Notes: generated from the sequence alone by a model not told the origin. Positions 1-8,798 are shown, counted from the first letter of the stretch. The stretch: 64,000 bases of DNA from Actinomyces weissii (GCF_016598775.1 NZ_CP066802.1:1426001-1490000), one strand, 5' to 3'. A program made the numbers and translations.

Positions 1-129
1 GCCTGGGCGGGTGTGGGCCCGGCGCGAGCCGTCGGTGCCGGGGGGCAGGCGGTCACGCTGCCCGAGGTGGATGAGCGCCGGGACGCCTCCGGCTCCCCCC
101 TGAGCGCCCCCATCGCCGCCCTCGGCTAA
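1..129 (+). CDS. C-terminal fragment of an unidentified protein
   Basis: An open frame enters from the left edge and runs 42 codons to a TAA at 127-129. Third positions are almost all G or C, as in the neighbouring genes, so coding is plausible. The visible tail is rich in Ala, Gly and Pro and ends IAALG. I recognise no domain in so short a piece. It could be the end of any long gene lying to the left, and function cannot be assigned. Confidence 0.5.
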   Translation, partial: AWAGVGPARAVGAGGQAVTLPEVDERRDASGSPLSAPIAALG

Positions 130-147
130 CAACCCCCTCCCTCACCG

Positions 148-183
148 CGAGACCGGGACATATGGCTCACGAGACCGGTAAGG
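148..183 (+). repeat. Dispersed GAGACC/GGTCTC repeat, left copy
   Basis: A 36-bp unit holding two GAGACCGG blocks around CATATG and ending GGTAAGG. The same 36 bp occur inverted at 714-749 and again on the plus strand at 52468-52503. Similarity to the 714 copy continues a few bases further inward (TTAGTT at 190-195 against AACTAAGG at 701-708). It lies 18 bp after the stop codon of the left-edge gene. When read as protein these repeats give peptides such as MSRSRG, which are artefacts. Confidence 0.85.
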
Positions 184-713
184 GTAACCTTAGTTAGAGG
201 CTGGTGGGGATTGTGCTGCCGCTGCAACGCCGTTGAGCTGCTTGCGTATAGGTCAGCCTGGTGCTGACACCGGGGGCCGACGCCTCGATGTCCGCACACG
301 GAAGGCCATTGGTGGTGTGAGTCAAGTCCGCTGGGACCGTTAGTGAAGGCCGCCGGTGCCGGGGGTGACTGCATATTCCGCCCAGGCTCCGGGGTTGCAC
401 ATACTAGATAGTGGAGGTTGTTGGGATCTCAACGTTTCTGGTGTACGTGTAACGTGGAGCACCGCGCGAGGTGTGCAGCAACGTCGTCGTTGCACACCTA
501 GTGGGGGTACGGGAAACCGCCAGGTAGAAGCTCGCCGCAGAACTTTCCCCGTGATTGCACGGGAAAACCCCGGTTTACTGTTAGCCACGCCCCTCGTAAC
601 GTGTGCAAGCCAGCCCCTGCCTACCCAAAATGGGCGCCAAGGCTCCGCCCAGCCCCGCCGTCGAGACCGTCCGCAACCGGAAACCTACCTGAGTTATCCA
701 CAACTAAGGCCAC
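184..713. other. Gene-free stretch between inverted repeats, with hairpins
   Basis: About 530 bp with no convincing gene. The short open frames here lack the codon bias of the neighbours. Two palindromes stand out: 469-499 (arms AGGTGTGCA and TGCACACCT around CAACG/CGTTG) and 543-567 (TTCCCCGTG...CACGGGAA). A perfect DnaA-box consensus TTATCCACA lies at 694-702. Base composition is less GC-rich than in the adjoining genes. It may be a decayed mobile element or hold a non-coding RNA; nothing more specific can be supported. Confidence 0.5.
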
Positions 714-773
714 CCTTACCGGTCTCGTGAGCCATATGTCCCGGTCTCGCGGTACCGATGTCCCGGTCTCGCG
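714..773 (-). repeat. Dispersed GAGACC/GGTCTC repeat, right inverted copy
   Basis: Positions 714-749 are the exact reverse complement of 148-183. A second partial unit follows at 751-773 (GGTACC, then ATGTCCCGGTCTCGCG). The same two-unit arrangement is found at 52429-52468. With 148-183 it brackets about 530 bp as an inverted pair with the GGTAAGG ends pointing inward. It lies 15 bp downstream of the stop codon of the acetyltransferase gene. Confidence 0.85.
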
Positions 774-787
774 GGAATTCACAGGGG

Positions 788-1852
788 CTAGACGTCCATG
801 CCGTAGAGGATGGTGCCGCGCATCGGCTGGTAGCCGAGGGCCTCGTACAGGTCAGCCGCGCCCGTGGGGTTGTCAGAGTCCACCCCGGCGGCCGCGTAGT
901 CCATGCCGTCCGCCGCGTAGGCGCGCATGGCCGCCGCCAGCAGCGCCCGGCCTACGTCCCGGCCCCGGTAGTCCGCCAGGACCCCCAGCATGTCGGTGTA
1001 ACCCTCCCGCCAGCCCAGCGCCTCCCAGTCCTGCTCGAAACGCGCCGAGCGCAGGTACCCGGCCACGCGCGCCCGGTCACCGGACCGGTCCATCACCACG
1101 AAGCACCAGGCGGGCTCCACGTGGGTACGCCCCGCCGCCCACTCCTCGGGGCTGAGCCGCAGCGCCCGGCCAGCCTCCCCCAGGGACTCCAGGGTGGCCG
1201 CGTTGTGGGCGCGCAGCACGGCGTCGTCGATCTCCGGCGTCCACGGCTCTACAGACAGGAATGCCCCCAGCTCCACCTGCGGCACCTCCAGGGACAGGGG
1301 ACGCCGCAGCTCCTGGTACCAGCGCAGCGGGCGCAGCCCCATGGCCTCCAGGTGGCTCTTCATGCGCTCGTCGTCGGCCAGCACGGTGGTGACGACGTGC
1401 CCCGGCCCGGGCTCCCCCGCTCCCCCGGCCCGGGCGGCCCGCTCCAGGCCGATCAGGTGGCGGGCCCGCTCCGCCTGCCAGCGCAGCAGCGCCCGCCCGA
1501 TCCCCCGGTCCCGCCAGGACGGGTCCACCACACCGGTCATGGAGGCGTACACCTCCTCCCCAGGGCGCAGCCGTACCAGACCGAAGCCACGCATGACGCC
1601 CTGCGCGTCCCACCCGGCGACGCCCGCGTAGCTGGGGTCCATGAAGTACTCGGCGGTCTCCGCCTCGCTGGTGCGGTACGGGGGGTTGTCCACCGCCTCG
1701 GCCCGGGCGATCAGCGCCGCCAGCTCGGGGTTGTCCTGCGCGGACAGGGGCTGCCAACGCAGGATGCTGGGCATGGTGGAGCGCGGGGTGGAGCGCAGCA
1801 GGGACCACAGCCCGGTCCCCGCGTGGTGCTCAGTGCCGTAGACCGGGGCCAT
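788..1852 (-). CDS. Tandem-GNAT N-acetyltransferase (MshD-like layout)
   Basis: A 354-residue protein with two GNAT acyl-CoA-binding folds. The first half carries the acetyl-CoA loop motif RDRGIGRALL. The second carries GRDVGRALLAAAM and ends with the GNAT-typical pattern DSDNPTGAADLYEALGY. Two tandem GNAT domains in about 320-350 residues is the layout of mycothiol synthase MshD, but the resemblance seen is to the fold and not to specific substrate residues, so the acceptor is unknown. The ATG overlaps the parE stop codon (ATGA), so it is probably translated by coupling with parE. A later Met at residue 27 (MPSILRW) is an alternative start. Confidence 0.8.
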   Translation of the reverse strand: MAPVYGTEHHAGTGLWSLLRSTPRSTMPSILRWQPLSAQDNPELAALIARAEAVDNPPYRTSEAETAEYFMDPSYAGVAGWDAQGVMRGFGLVRLRPGEEVYASMTGVVDPSWRDRGIGRALLRWQAERARHLIGLERAARAGGAGEPGPGHVVTTVLADDERMKSHLEAMGLRPLRWYQELRRPLSLEVPQVELGAFLSVEPWTPEIDDAVLRAHNAATLESLGEAGRALRLSPEEWAAGRTHVEPAWCFVVMDRSGDRARVAGYLRSARFEQDWEALGWREGYTDMLGVLADYRGRDVGRALLAAAMRAYAADGMDYAAAGVDSDNPTGAADLYEALGYQPMRGTILYGMDV

Positions 1853-4101
1853 CAGGCGTCGATCCGTTCGCGGTCCACCTGCTCCGCACCCTGCACGATG
1901 AAGGCCCGGCGGGGCTCCACGGCGGAGCCCATCAGCAGCTCGAAGACGTTCTCGGCCTCGGCGAGCCGGGCCTCGTCGGCCAGGGTGATCCGCCGCAGGG
2001 TGCGGTGCTCCGGCTCCATGGTGGTCTCGGCCAGCTGGTGGGCGTCCATCTCGCCCAGGCCCTTGTAGCGTTGCGGCTCCTTGAAGCTGCGGCCCTGCTT
2101 CTCCATGCGACGCAGGGTGCGCACCAGCTCGGCGTCGGAGTAGGTGTAGATGATCTCCTTCTTGCGCCGCCCCTGGGCGCTGACCTCCACCCGGTGCAGG
2201 GGGGGCACGGCGGCGTAGACGCGCCCGGCCTCGATCATAGGCCGCATGTAGCGGAAGAAGAGCGTCAGCAGCAGGGTGCGGATGTGGGCGCCGTCCACGT
2301 CGGCGTCGGTCATGAGGATGACCTTGCCGTAGCGGGCCTGGGACAGGTCGAAGGTACGCCCGCTGCCCGCCCCCACCACCTGGATGATGGCCGAGCACTC
2401 GGCGTTGTGGAGCATATCGGCCTGGGAGGCCTTCTGCACGTTGAGGATCTTGCCGCGGATGGGCAGCAGCGCCTGGAACTCAGAGTTGCGGGCGTTCTTG
2501 GCGGTGCCCAGGGCGGAGTCGCCCTCCACGATGAACAGCTCGGAGGCGGCGACGTCGTCGCTGCGGCAGTCGGCGAGCTTGGCGGGCAGGGTGGAGGTCT
2601 CCAGGGCGGTCTTGCGGCGGGTGATCTCCTTGTGCATGCGCGCGGAGACGCGGGCGCGCATCTCGCCGACGATCTTCTCCTGCAGGGCCCGCGACTGGCT
2701 CTTGAGGTCGCGCTTGGAGGAGGTGAGCAGGGCGGTGAGCTCGCGCTCCACGACCTTGGCCACGATGTTGCGTACCGGGGCGGTGCCCAGCACCTCCTTG
2801 GTCTGCCCCTCGAACTGGGGCTCGGGCACGCGCACGGTGACGACGGCGGTCAGTCCCGCCAGGATGTCGTCCTTCTCGATCCTGCTGTCGCGGGCAGTGA
2901 CCTTCAGGGCGCGGGCGTTGGCGTCGATCTGCTTGCGCAGCACCTTGGTCAGGGCCTGCTCGAAGCCGGTCAGGTGGGTGCCGCCCATGGGGGTGGCGAT
3001 GATGTTGACGAAGGAGCGTTCGGTGGTGTCGTAGCCGATCCCCCAGCGCAGGGCGATGTCCACGCCGCAGGTGCGCTCCACCTCCACGGGCCGCAGGTGC
3101 CCGCTGCGCCGGTCGAGCTGCTGGACGGTCTCGGTGAAGGTGCCTTCGCCGGTGAGGCGGAAGGTGTCGGTCACGGAGGCGTCGGTGGCCAGGAAGTCCA
3201 CGAAGTCGGCGGTGCCGCCCTTGGCCTGGAACACCTCGACGCCGTCCTCGGCCCCGGTGTCGAACAGGTCCCCGGGGGCCTCGGTGGCGTTCCTGGCGGC
3301 AGCCAGCCCGGTGGTCTCTGCCGTCCCGCTGCTCCCGACGCCGGAGCCGGCGGCGGCCACCGCCTCGGGGCTGCGCTCGTCACGCAGGGTGAGGGTCAGG
3401 CCGGGCACCAGGAAGGAGGTCTGGCGCAGGCGGGCGCGCAGGGCGTCGGCGTCGTAGCGGTCGGGCTGGGGGAAGATCTGGGGGTCGGCCCAGTAGCGCA
3501 CGCGGGTGCCGGTCACGCCACGGCGCACCTTGCCGGTGACACGCAGCTCGGTGGCCTGGGTGAACTCCTCGAAGGGGGCGGCCAGGGTGGGCCCGGTGGA
3601 GGGGTCGGTGAACACGCCGGGCACGCCGCGCCGGAAGCTCATGGCGTGGGTGCGGCCGCCGCGGTCCACCTCCACGTCCATGCGGGCGGCCAGGGCGTTG
3701 ACCACGGAGGCCCCCACCCCGTGCAGACCGCCTGCCGCGCCGTAGGAACCGCCGCCGAACTTCCCGCCCGCGTGCAGCTTGGTGTACACCAGCTCGACGC
3801 CGGTCAGGCCGCTGGAGGGCTCCACGTCCACGGGCACGCCGCGCCCGTCGTCACGCACCTCGATGGAGCCGTCGGCGTGGACGGTGACGTCGATGCGGGT
3901 GGCGTGGCCCTCCAGGGCCTCGTCCACCGCGTTGTCCACGATCTCCCACACGCAGTGCATGAGGCCGCGCTGGTCGGTGGAGCCGATGTACATACCGGGG
4001 CGCTTGCGCACGGCCTCCAGGCCCTCGAGCACGGACAGGTGCCGGGCGGAGTAGTCGCTGGGGCTGGCCACCGGTGGGGCGCTGGAGCTGGATACGGACA
4101 C
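1852..4101 (-). CDS. parE: DNA topoisomerase IV subunit B (ParE)
   Basis: A 749-residue GHKL ATPase and type IIA topoisomerase subunit that works with ParC in decatenating chromosomes. The N-terminal ATP-binding motifs are clear: EAVRKRPGMYIG, EIVDNAVDEAL, DDGRGVPVD and GGLHGVGASVVNAL. The TOPRIM motifs EGDSALG and DADVDGAHIRTLLLT lie in the C-terminal half, with the PIRGKILNV segment between them. GyrB is similar, but the position beside DUF7455 and the primary sigma factor matches the parE locus of other actinobacteria. A Ser/Gly/Ala-rich linker around residues 245-275 is unlike the core. Start is GTG at 4101, placed 6 nt after TAGGTT. Confidence 0.93.
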   Translation of the reverse strand: MSVSSSSAPPVASPSDYSARHLSVLEGLEAVRKRPGMYIGSTDQRGLMHCVWEIVDNAVDEALEGHATRIDVTVHADGSIEVRDDGRGVPVDVEPSSGLTGVELVYTKLHAGGKFGGGSYGAAGGLHGVGASVVNALAARMDVEVDRGGRTHAMSFRRGVPGVFTDPSTGPTLAAPFEEFTQATELRVTGKVRRGVTGTRVRYWADPQIFPQPDRYDADALRARLRQTSFLVPGLTLTLRDERSPEAVAAAGSGVGSSGTAETTGLAAARNATEAPGDLFDTGAEDGVEVFQAKGGTADFVDFLATDASVTDTFRLTGEGTFTETVQQLDRRSGHLRPVEVERTCGVDIALRWGIGYDTTERSFVNIIATPMGGTHLTGFEQALTKVLRKQIDANARALKVTARDSRIEKDDILAGLTAVVTVRVPEPQFEGQTKEVLGTAPVRNIVAKVVERELTALLTSSKRDLKSQSRALQEKIVGEMRARVSARMHKEITRRKTALETSTLPAKLADCRSDDVAASELFIVEGDSALGTAKNARNSEFQALLPIRGKILNVQKASQADMLHNAECSAIIQVVGAGSGRTFDLSQARYGKVILMTDADVDGAHIRTLLLTLFFRYMRPMIEAGRVYAAVPPLHRVEVSAQGRRKKEIIYTYSDAELVRTLRRMEKQGRSFKEPQRYKGLGEMDAHQLAETTMEPEHRTLRRITLADEARLAEAENVFELLMGSAVEPRRAFIVQGAEQVDRERIDA

Positions 4102-4107
4102 ACGCGA

Positions 4108-4113
4108 AACCTA
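4108..4113 (-). promoter_or_regulatory. -10 box of a leaderless parE transcript
   Basis: TAGGTT on the minus strand ends exactly 6 nt before the GTG start of parE. Transcription would begin at the start codon itself. No Shine-Dalgarno sequence is present. Confidence 0.6.
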
Positions 4114-4300
4114 GCGGATCGGCTCGCACAGGCTGTCTTCCCGCGCCGTCACCGGGCGACTTTCCCCGCCGTCACCGCGGGTGGCGGCGGGCGGTCCTGT
4201 GTCGGACCGCCTCGTTCGCCTCTGGCGCATACGCTGCGCCAGGGGCGGAATGCCGGTAAACCTGGCGGAATTGGCGCAGCCGCCGTGGTGTTATCCAGGC

Positions 4301-4564
4301 ATGAACGCGACCAGCCCCGCCGTCACCGAGTCGGTGACCCCCGCGTCCGTGTCGGACTCCCCCGCTCCCGCCTCCCACACTGACCGCCCCCTGACCACTG
4401 CCGACCGCTGTGACGCCTGCGGCGCGCAGGCCTACGTGCGCGTGGTGCTGAGCTCGGGCGAGCTGCTGTTCTGCGCCCACCACGGCCGTAAGAACGCCGC
4501 CGCCTTGGAGCAGGTGGCCCTGTTCGTCCAGGACGAGTCGGCCCGCCTGCGCGAGGGCGAGTGA
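4301..4564 (+). CDS. DUF7455 family small protein
   Basis: An 87-residue protein whose second half contains RCDACGAQAYVRVVLSSGEL followed by LLFCAHHGRKN. The two CxxC/CxxH-type pairs suggest a small zinc-ribbon fold. The family is conserved in actinobacteria close to the primary sigma factor gene, as here, but its role is not known to me. The first 30 residues are Ser/Thr/Pro-rich and poorly conserved-looking. The frame extends upstream to 4181, but the ATG at 4301 gives the usual family length. The gene is read toward the two YbjN genes, 9 nt upstream of the first. Confidence 0.82.
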   Translation: MNATSPAVTESVTPASVSDSPAPASHTDRPLTTADRCDACGAQAYVRVVLSSGELLFCAHHGRKNAAALEQVALFVQDESARLREGE

Positions 4565-4573
4565 GCCGCCCCG

Positions 4574-5158
4574 GTGGACGCACAGCCTGAGCCGCTGGAG
4601 GGCGGTACGCCGCTCGCTGGCACCACGCCACTAGCCGCCACCGAGCCCGGAGCTGCCTCCGCACCAGAAACCGCCGCACCGCTAGCCGCCGCCGAGCCTG
4701 GGGCCATCGCCGCACCGGGAGCCGCCGCCGAGCCGGTCCTGCCCCTGAGCCGGGAACGGCTGCTGGCGGCCTGCACCGAGGAGGGCTGGCGGCACCGTAT
4801 CGGCCCGGAGGGTGAGCTGCGCACCACCTGGAACCTGGACGAGTTCGCCTTCTACCTGCGCGGGCCCGCCCAGGAGGTGCTGCTGGTGCGCGGCACCTGG
4901 CACCTGGGGCTGGGCCTGGGGCACCTGGAGACCCTGCGCGGCTTCATCGAGGCCCAGCACCGGCTGCGCCCCTGGCCTCAGGCCCACTACGAGTTGGACG
5001 ACGACGGCGCCCTGCGGGTGGTCACCGTCCAGGCCCTGGACGCCACGGTGGGGGTCACGGACTCCCAGCTGCGTCAGCACGTGCTGGACTCAGTCAGTGC
5101 CGCCGCCTCGTTCTTCGGGGCGCTGGCCACTGAGCTGGGGGTGGAGGAGGAGCCGTGA
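4574..5158 (+). CDS. YbjN domain protein (first of pair)
   Basis: A 194-residue protein. Residues 1-55 are a low-complexity Ala/Pro/Glu stretch; the rest matches the YbjN type III secretion-chaperone-like fold, visible as LSRERLLAACTEEGW, a hydrophobic beta region (EFAFYLRG, LLVRGTW) and an EAQHRLRPWPQAHY helix near the end. Members are thought to act as regulators or chaperones, without a known reaction. Start is GTG at 4574, 9 nt after the DUF7455 gene, and the 3' end overlaps the next gene by 4 nt (GTGA), so the three genes form one transcript. Confidence 0.75.
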   Translation: MDAQPEPLEGGTPLAGTTPLAATEPGAASAPETAAPLAAAEPGAIAAPGAAAEPVLPLSRERLLAACTEEGWRHRIGPEGELRTTWNLDEFAFYLRGPAQEVLLVRGTWHLGLGLGHLETLRGFIEAQHRLRPWPQAHYELDDDGALRVVTVQALDATVGVTDSQLRQHVLDSVSAAASFFGALATELGVEEEP

Positions 5159-5607
5159 GCGAGGAGACGGCGGCCGCAGCGTCGCAGGCGCTGACGCCCC
5201 TGACGGCGGCGCGTCTGGCTGCGCTGCTGACGGCGCAGGGCTGGCACTTTGTGACAGGCCCGGACGGGGCGCTGCTGGCGCGCTGGGGCGCGGAGGTGTT
5301 CCGCTTCACGGTCACAGGCTCCAACGGCGCGATCCTGAACGTGCTGGGGCTGATGGAGGAGCCGGTCGCCGCGCCCCAGCTGCCGAGGCTGCGGGAGGTG
5401 CTGGAGGACTGGCACCGGGAGCACCCGTGGCCTACCTGCTTCTTCGTGCCCGCGCCCGACGGCGCCGCCCACGTGGGGGCGGCGGTGGCCCTGAACTGCG
5501 GCCCGGGGGTGAGTGACGCCCAGCTGCTGCGGCAGGTGGAGGTGTCCTTGTCCTCCTCCTTCGACGCCTTTGAGAACGTGCGCCTGTCCCTGCGCCAGGC
5601 CCTCTGA
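5155..5607 (+). CDS. YbjN domain protein (second of pair)
   Basis: A 150-residue paralogue of the preceding protein. It shares the core layout (LTAARLAALLTAQGWHFV, a RFTVTGSNG beta strand, EVLEDWHREHPWPTCFF) and lacks the long low-complexity N terminus. The GTG start overlaps the upstream stop codon. Paired YbjN genes beside the primary sigma factor occur in other actinobacteria, which suggests two partners that associate with each other or with a shared client. No catalytic residues are seen and no function is claimed. Confidence 0.75.
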   Translation: MSEETAAAASQALTPLTAARLAALLTAQGWHFVTGPDGALLARWGAEVFRFTVTGSNGAILNVLGLMEEPVAAPQLPRLREVLEDWHREHPWPTCFFVPAPDGAAHVGAAVALNCGPGVSDAQLLRQVEVSLSSSFDAFENVRLSLRQAL

Positions 5608-5755
5608 GGCCGCCGCCTGCCGCCTGCATCCGCGCCGCAGGGGCCTGCCCCCACCGACGACGGCACCGTGAGCCGGGTGCCCACGTAGTCCCCGCCGCGG
5701 GGGCTCGCCGGTTACAAGCAGCCAACAGCCTTCCGTGGGCACGCAGCCCCGGTAA

Positions 5756-5810
5756 CGACGTCGGCGCCCCGGCCTGCCTGCTGCTGGGCGGGCGCGGGGC
5801 ACCGGCGTCG
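5756..5810. terminator. Hairpin between convergent YbjN and sigA genes
   Basis: The arms CGACGTCGGCGCCCC (5756-5770) and GGGGCACCGGCGTCG (5796-5810) pair over 15 positions with one G-U and one mismatch, around a 25-nt loop. No U tract follows on either strand. It sits midway between two converging genes, so it may end both transcripts. Confidence 0.45.
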
Positions 5811-5822
5811 TCTGGCTGCGGC

Positions 5823-7493
5823 TCAGTCCAGGTAGTCGCGCAGCACCTGGCTGCGGGAGGGGTGGCGGAGCTTGCTCATGGTCTTGGACTCGATCTGGCG
5901 GATGCGCTCACGGGTGACACCGTAGACCTTGCCGATCTCGTCCAGGGTCTTGGGCTGGCCGTCGGTCAGCCCGAAGCGCATGGAGACCACGCCCGCCTCC
6001 CGCTCGGAGAGGGTGTCCAGCACCGCGTGCAGCTGCTCCTGCAGCAGGGTGAAGCTGACGGCGTCGGCGGGCACCACGGCCTCGGAGTCCTCAATGAGGT
6101 CACCGAACTCGCTGTCGCCGTCCTCCCCCAGGGGGGTGTGCAGGGAGATCGGCTCACGCCCGTACTTCTGGACCTCGATGACCTTCTCCGGGGTCATGTC
6201 CAGCTCCACGGCCAGCTCCTCCGGGGTGGGTTCGCGGCCCAGGTCCTGGAGCATCTGGCGCTGCACGCGCGCCAGCTTGTTGATGACCTCGACCATGTGC
6301 ACGGGGATACGGATGGTGCGGGCCTGGTCGGCCATGGCCCGGGTGATGGCCTGGCGGATCCACCAGGTGGCGTAGGTGGAGAACTTGAAGCCCTTGGTGT
6401 AGTCGAACTTCTCCACCGCGCGGATCAGGCCCAGGTTGCCTTCCTGGATCAGGTCGAGGAACAGCATGCCGCGGCCCGTGTAGCGCTTGGCCAGGGAGAC
6501 GACCAGGCGCAGGTTGGCCTCCAGCAGGTGGTTCTTGGCGCGCTGGCCGTCCTGGGCCACCCAGTGCAGCTCGCGGCGGTAGCGGGCCTCCATCTCGTTT
6601 CCCTCGGTGCCGAGCAGGTGCTCGGCGTACATGCCTGCCTCGATGCGCTTGGCCAGCTCCACCTCCTCGGCGGCGTTGAGCAGGGCGACCTTGCCGATCT
6701 GCTTGAGGTAGTCCTTGACCGGGTCGGCGGTGGCCCCGGCGGTGACGACCTTCTGTGCGGGCTCGTCGGCCTCGTCGGAGTCGGAGACGGTGAAGCCGCC
6801 CTCCTTGTCCTTGTCTGAGTCCTTACGGCGCTTGCCGCCCTTGCGGGCGGCGGCCTTCTCCGCCTCCTCCCGCCGGATCCGCTCCAGGTCACCGGTTAGG
6901 GCGGCGATGGAGGGAGCCATCTTGATGCCCTTGATGACCCAGCCGCGGAACACGAAGCCGTTCTGGGTCAGGAAGTCGCGGGCGACCATGGGTGCGGAGT
7001 CCCCCAGCACGAAGCGTGGCACCGGGCCGTGCCCGTAGGGGGCCAGCACGATCGGCTCCTCCAGGGTGCCGTTGCCGTTCAGCTCCAGGTTCTCCACCAC
7101 CGTGCGGGAACGCACGAAGAGCGTGGAGCCGGGCGCCAGCTTGACGCCCTTGAGCGAGGCCGGGTTGTTGAAGGGGCTGCGTTTGCTGCCGTCCCCCGGC
7201 TCGGGCAGGGTGACGTCCAGGTAGTAGTCGCGCTTCTCCAGCGGAGCCTCCGGCTCAGCCTGCTCCTCCTCCTCGTCGTCCTCGTCCTCGTCGTGCTCAT
7301 CGGCGTCGTCGAGGTCCTCGTCCTCCTCAGAGTCCTCCAGGTCGTCGAGGTCGTCATCCAGGTCGTCCTCGTCGAGGTCGTCGTCGAGGTCCTCGTCCAG
7401 GTCGATGTCGTCTTCGTCCGCCCGGTCCTCCACGGGGATGTCATCCACGGGGGCGGTCTTGCTACGCTTGCGCTGAGCGGTCGAAGAAGCCAC
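5823..7493 (-). CDS. sigA: Primary RNA polymerase sigma factor with unusual N terminus
   Basis: A 556-residue group 1 sigma-70 (RpoD/SigA/HrdB). From residue 257 onward all regions are present: 1.2 ([16 protein letters not shown]), 2 ([20 protein letters not shown] and [15 protein letters not shown]), 3 and 4 ([19 protein letters not shown]). Upstream of this are three unusual parts: an almost pure Asp/Glu tract (about 21-80); a segment (about 88-195) that reads like the first coils of a right-handed beta-helix protein rather than any sigma region; and a Lys-rich linker (205-235). Start is GTG with a good ribosome site (GAAAGGA). It is divergent from idsA. Confidence 0.95.
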   Translation of the reverse strand: MASSTAQRKRSKTAPVDDIPVEDRADEDDIDLDEDLDDDLDEDDLDDDLDDLEDSEEDEDLDDADEHDEDEDDEEEEQAEPEAPLEKRDYYLDVTLPEPGDGSKRSPFNNPASLKGVKLAPGSTLFVRSRTVVENLELNGNGTLEEPIVLAPYGHGPVPRFVLGDSAPMVARDFLTQNGFVFRGWVIKGIKMAPSIAALTGDLERIRREEAEKAAARKGGKRRKDSDKDKEGGFTVSDSDEADEPAQKVVTAGATADPVKDYLKQIGKVALLNAAEEVELAKRIEAGMYAEHLLGTEGNEMEARYRRELHWVAQDGQRAKNHLLEANLRLVVSLAKRYTGRGMLFLDLIQEGNLGLIRAVEKFDYTKGFKFSTYATWWIRQAITRAMADQARTIRIPVHMVEVINKLARVQRQMLQDLGREPTPEELAVELDMTPEKVIEVQKYGREPISLHTPLGEDGDSEFGDLIEDSEAVVPADAVSFTLLQEQLHAVLDTLSEREAGVVSMRFGLTDGQPKTLDEIGKVYGVTRERIRQIESKTMSKLRHPSRSQVLRDYLD

Positions 7494-7622
7494 GGAGTTC
7501 CTTTCGGGGGAATGCGGTCGGGGGCCGCCTATAGCGACACCGTGTGGGAAACCGTCGAATCATACAGTTTATTCCCGGGCTTCTTTTACCTCAGGCCGCC
7601 GCAGCCTGTGCCAGCTTCCTAC

Positions 7623-7628
7623 TAGTGT
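7623..7628 (+). promoter_or_regulatory. -10 box of a leaderless idsA transcript
   Basis: TAGTGT ends 6 nt before the ATG of the polyprenyl synthase gene. No Shine-Dalgarno sequence is visible, so the ATG is probably the transcript's 5' end. Confidence 0.55.
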
Positions 7629-7634
7629 GGGCAC

Positions 7635-8798
7635 ATGGCTGAGCTCCCTCCCCGCCTCGCGTCGATAGTTCCCCTGGTAGACGCCCGCGTCCGCGAAGCA
7701 GTCGAGTACCGCAGCCGGCGGTGGAGGCACCTGGCCCCGGCGGCCCAGGAGCTCATGGAGACGGCCGCCGACCTCACTGCCGGGGGCAAGCGCCTGCGGG
7801 CGGTCCTGGCCGCGGTCGGCTACACGGCCCTGACCCACCGCTCCGCCAGCGAGTGCCGTCGTGCCAGCTTCCTGACCTCCCCGCCAGTGGTCAGCCTGGG
7901 GGCGGCGCTGGAGCTCTACCAGGCCAGCGCCCTCGTGCACGACGACGTGATCGACGACTCCCCCACCCGTAGGGGCCAGCCGGCGGCGCACGTCCGCCTG
8001 TCCGACAGGCACCAGGAGCAGGGCTGGCTGGGCTGTGCCCGCACCTTCGGACGCTCGGGGGCGGTCCTGCTGGGCGACCTGCTGCTGTCGGCCGCCAACG
8101 AGGTGATGGACGAGGCCGCACAGGCCGTCGCCGACACCACCCCCAGCTGCGCCCATGAGGCCCGCACCGCCTTCCACCAGATGACCGCAGAGGTCGCCGT
8201 AGGCCAGTACCTGGACCTGCGCGCTGAGGTGCAGCCCCTGCCTGACGACGAGCAGGACCCCGCCAGCACCGGATTGCGCATGGAGCGCCGGGCCCTGACG
8301 GTCGTGATCCACAAGTCCGCCCGCTACTCGGTGATGCACCCGCTGGTGATCGGCGCGCTGCTGGCCGGGGCGATCTCTTCATCGCCCGCCCTGGGTGCCC
8401 TGTCACGCTTCGGGGAGGAGCTGGGGGTGGCCTTCCAGCTGCGCGATGACGAGCTAGGGGTCTTCGGGGACCCGGCGGTCACCGGCAAGCCGGTAGGTGG
8501 TGACCTGCTGGAAGGCAAGCGCACCGTCCTGCTGGCCCAGGCCTGGCGCCGCACCGACGCGGCGGGGCGCGCGCTGCTGGGCCAGGTGGTCGGCAACCCG
8601 CAGGCCACCCCGGAGCAGGTGACGGCAGCCACCCGGCTGATTGAGGACTGTGGGGCCCGGGCGGAGCACGAGGAGCGCATCGCGGACATGGTGGCCGCAG
8701 CCCTGACCACCTTGGAGAACATGCGCGCGGCCCTGCACCCGGCGGCGGCGGAGGACCTGCGCACCCTCGCCCGGCTCCTGACGGACCGGCGCGTTTAG
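7635..8798 (+). CDS. idsA: Polyprenyl (geranylgeranyl-type) diphosphate synthase
   Basis: A 387-residue trans-prenyltransferase that condenses isopentenyl diphosphate with allylic diphosphates. The first Asp-rich motif DDVIDDSPTRRG and a second motif in LRDDELGVFGDPAVTGKP, followed by GDLLEGKRT, bind the Mg-diphosphate. The second motif reads DDELG, with Glu in place of the usual third Asp (DDILG/DDxxD), which is common in this actinobacterial subgroup. It lies directly upstream of a PASTA kinase and a class II DAHP synthase, the order of the idsA2-pknL-aroG locus of mycobacteria. Product chain length cannot be read from sequence alone. Confidence 0.88.
   Translation: MAELPPRLASIVPLVDARVREAVEYRSRRWRHLAPAAQELMETAADLTAGGKRLRAVLAAVGYTALTHRSASECRRASFLTSPPVVSLGAALELYQASALVHDDVIDDSPTRRGQPAAHVRLSDRHQEQGWLGCARTFGRSGAVLLGDLLLSAANEVMDEAAQAVADTTPSCAHEARTAFHQMTAEVAVGQYLDLRAEVQPLPDDEQDPASTGLRMERRALTVVIHKSARYSVMHPLVIGALLAGAISSSPALGALSRFGEELGVAFQLRDDELGVFGDPAVTGKPVGGDLLEGKRTVLLAQAWRRTDAAGRALLGQVVGNPQATPEQVTAATRLIEDCGARAEHEERIADMVAAALTTLENMRAALHPAAAEDLRTLARLLTDRRV

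Noticed and set aside
694..702. Perfect DnaA box TTATCCACA as part of a replication origin
   Set aside because: Only one box is present, with no AT-rich unwinding region and no dnaA or dnaN nearby. A second near match (TTGTCCACA at 26954-26962, minus strand) is equally isolated.
758..2068. Open frames starting MSRSRG at the repeat copies (also at 52399-52587)
   Set aside because: They begin inside the dispersed repeat and run antisense to real genes or through spacers.
2005..4383. 792-codon open frame on the plus strand opposite parE
   Set aside because: It is a high-GC shadow: His/Gly/Val-rich, no domain, and exactly antisense to the conserved ParE sequence.
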